Of a DNA stretch of 64,000 nt, positions 63,232-64,000 are shown in pieces. The stretch spans positions 2,122,536 to 2,186,535 of the forward strand of contig NZ_SMRO01000002.1 of NCBI RefSeq assembly GCF_004359985.1. The letters run 5' to 3'. The notes beneath the pieces are model-generated. The model searched no databases and was not told the DNA's origin. It saw only the letters and a program-made list of their open reading frames with translations. The DNA is from Paraburkholderia flava. GTDB lineage: Bacteria > Pseudomonadota > Gammaproteobacteria > Burkholderiales > Burkholderiaceae. Positions within the stretch are counted from its first letter, which is position 1; the number at the start of each line of letters is the position of its first letter. The translations under genes and the position numbers were made by a program.

Positions 63232-63750
63232 TCACGCAGGTCCTGAACGCGCGAGCCGATAGCGAACATACCCCTCCGCATCAGGTCGCGCATCCGGCGC
63301 GCACCGCATGCCAAGTTTCTCCGCGACGCGCAGTGACGCCGCATTGCCCGACGCGATGCCCGCTACGATTTCATTCAGCCCCACCGTATCGAACGCGTGC
63401 CGCACGACCGCCAACGCGGCTTCGCTCGCGATACCGCGCCCCCACGTATCGCGCACGAGACGCCAGCCGATCTCCACATCGGGCCCCACCGCATCCTCCG
63501 GAATCAGCAGCACCCAGCCGACGAATCGCTCGGGCGCGTGTCGCTCGAAGATCGACCAGTAGCCGAGCCCGCGCGGATAAACCTGCGTCGTCCGCTCCTC
63601 GACGAAACGCCGATGCGCGACCGGGTCATGCCACGGCCCGGGAATGTGGCGCGTCACTTCGGGATCGCGATCCATCGCCATGCACGCATCGACATCATCG
63701 AGCGTGCGTGGACGCAGCAGCAGCCGCGCCGTACCCAGATGCGGCAACAT
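63232..63750 (-). CDS. GNAT N-acetyltransferase (RimJ/RimL-like)
   Basis: A 172-residue GNAT-fold acetyltransferase with start LGTARLLLRPRTLDDVDA, acetyl-CoA loop RDTWGRGIASEAA (about 96) and NAASLRVAEKLGM (about 138), typical of the ribosomal-protein/antibiotic acetylating RimJ/RimL group. ATG 63750 follows GGGGAGG by eight bases. Substrate unknown. Confidence 0.88.
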   Translation of the reverse strand: MLPHLGTARLLLRPRTLDDVDACMAMDRDPEVTRHIPGPWHDPVAHRRFVEERTTQVYPRGLGYWSIFERHAPERFVGWVLLIPEDAVGPDVEIGWRLVRDTWGRGIASEAALAVVRHAFDTVGLNEIVAGIASGNAASLRVAEKLGMRCAPDARPDAEGYVRYRLARSGPA

Positions 63751-64000
63751 CGATAGAACCTCCCCAAACAAACATTACCGAATTCAAACAAAAATCCAAC
63801 AACATCAATACATAAATTACATCCATCGCACTTAAAACAAAACCGAAACGGGTCGGGACCAGGGATTACCACCGATAAGCTGCAATCCTCCATGCGTTTG
63901 CTTAACGGTCGGCGTACACTCGCTTCAAACTCAAACGGGGTAAGGCGGCACAGCGATACACAGCAACAAGCGGCCTTTCGTTCATCACGAAGAAACCGGA
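63751..64000. other. Right-edge region without a clear gene
   Basis: AT-rich stretch (63760-63860), probably the promoter of the acetyltransferase gene, then ordinary GC content to the edge. No gene, RNA or repeat identified. Confidence 0.5.

Overview
The window is high-GC chromosomal DNA from a member of the Burkholderiaceae, most like Paraburkholderia or Burkholderia. The evidence is the RNase R start (SKYPYPIPSREEI), a Class I PHA operon, an E3 subunit with an N-terminal lipoyl domain, NhaR/TerC neighbours and many LysR/MFS pairs. I see no insertion sequence, prophage, CRISPR array or replication origin. The genus is an inference.

Left part (1-12.7 kb): the start of rnr, two near-identical tRNA-Leu(CAG) genes each with its own promoter and terminator, a TetR/oxidoreductase pair with twin operators, two lipoprotein genes (one an eight-repeat propeller-like protein), an AraC regulator, a LysR/MFS pair with a lipocalin-like secreted protein, and a TerB / NhaR / TerC / zinc-ribbon group.

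Centre (12.7-35.6 kb): the most striking region. Fourteen recognised genes on the minus strand, with gaps of 150 bp or less or 4-bp overlaps, start behind a textbook sigma-54 promoter at about 35.56 kb. In order they encode an ATP-citrate-lyase-like pair (ATP-grasp/citrate-binding subunit, then an unusually long 899-residue CoA-binding plus citrate-synthase-like subunit), a citrate-type MFS symporter, pyruvate dehydrogenase E1-E2-E3, an alpha/beta hydrolase with a cysteine nucleophile, a malic enzyme with a phosphotransacetylase-like domain, PhaC, PhaA, PhaB, a phasin-like protein, and a DctB/DctD-type sensor kinase and sigma-54 activator. Read together, this looks like a self-regulated unit that takes up tri- or dicarboxylates, turns them into acetyl-CoA and NAD(P)H, and stores the carbon as polyhydroxybutyrate.

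Right of that (35.8-43.1 kb): a chaperone-usher fimbrial operon (pilin, chaperone, usher, two-domain tip protein, small accessory protein) faces a divergent EAL-domain c-di-GMP phosphodiesterase gene.

43.2-54.2 kb: a minus-strand run with a sugar-porter-like MFS, a LeuD-LeuC-fused aconitase-family hydratase, its LysR regulator, a lipoprotein hydrolase, an MFS protein, a YrdC-family protein, an HlyD-type adaptor and a PEBP-like protein. It lies divergent to a TolC-like outer membrane factor, which suggests a tripartite exporter.

54.2-61.3 kb: a second LeuCD-type hydratase with a divergent LysR gene, followed by a clavaminate-synthase-like Fe(II)/2-oxoglutarate oxygenase, an isopropylmalate-dehydrogenase-like protein that has lost its catalytic and metal-binding residues, and an ACS-family transporter: a possible uncharacterised small-molecule pathway. 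The window ends with a DHA2 drug exporter, a SnoaL-like protein and a GNAT acetyltransferase.
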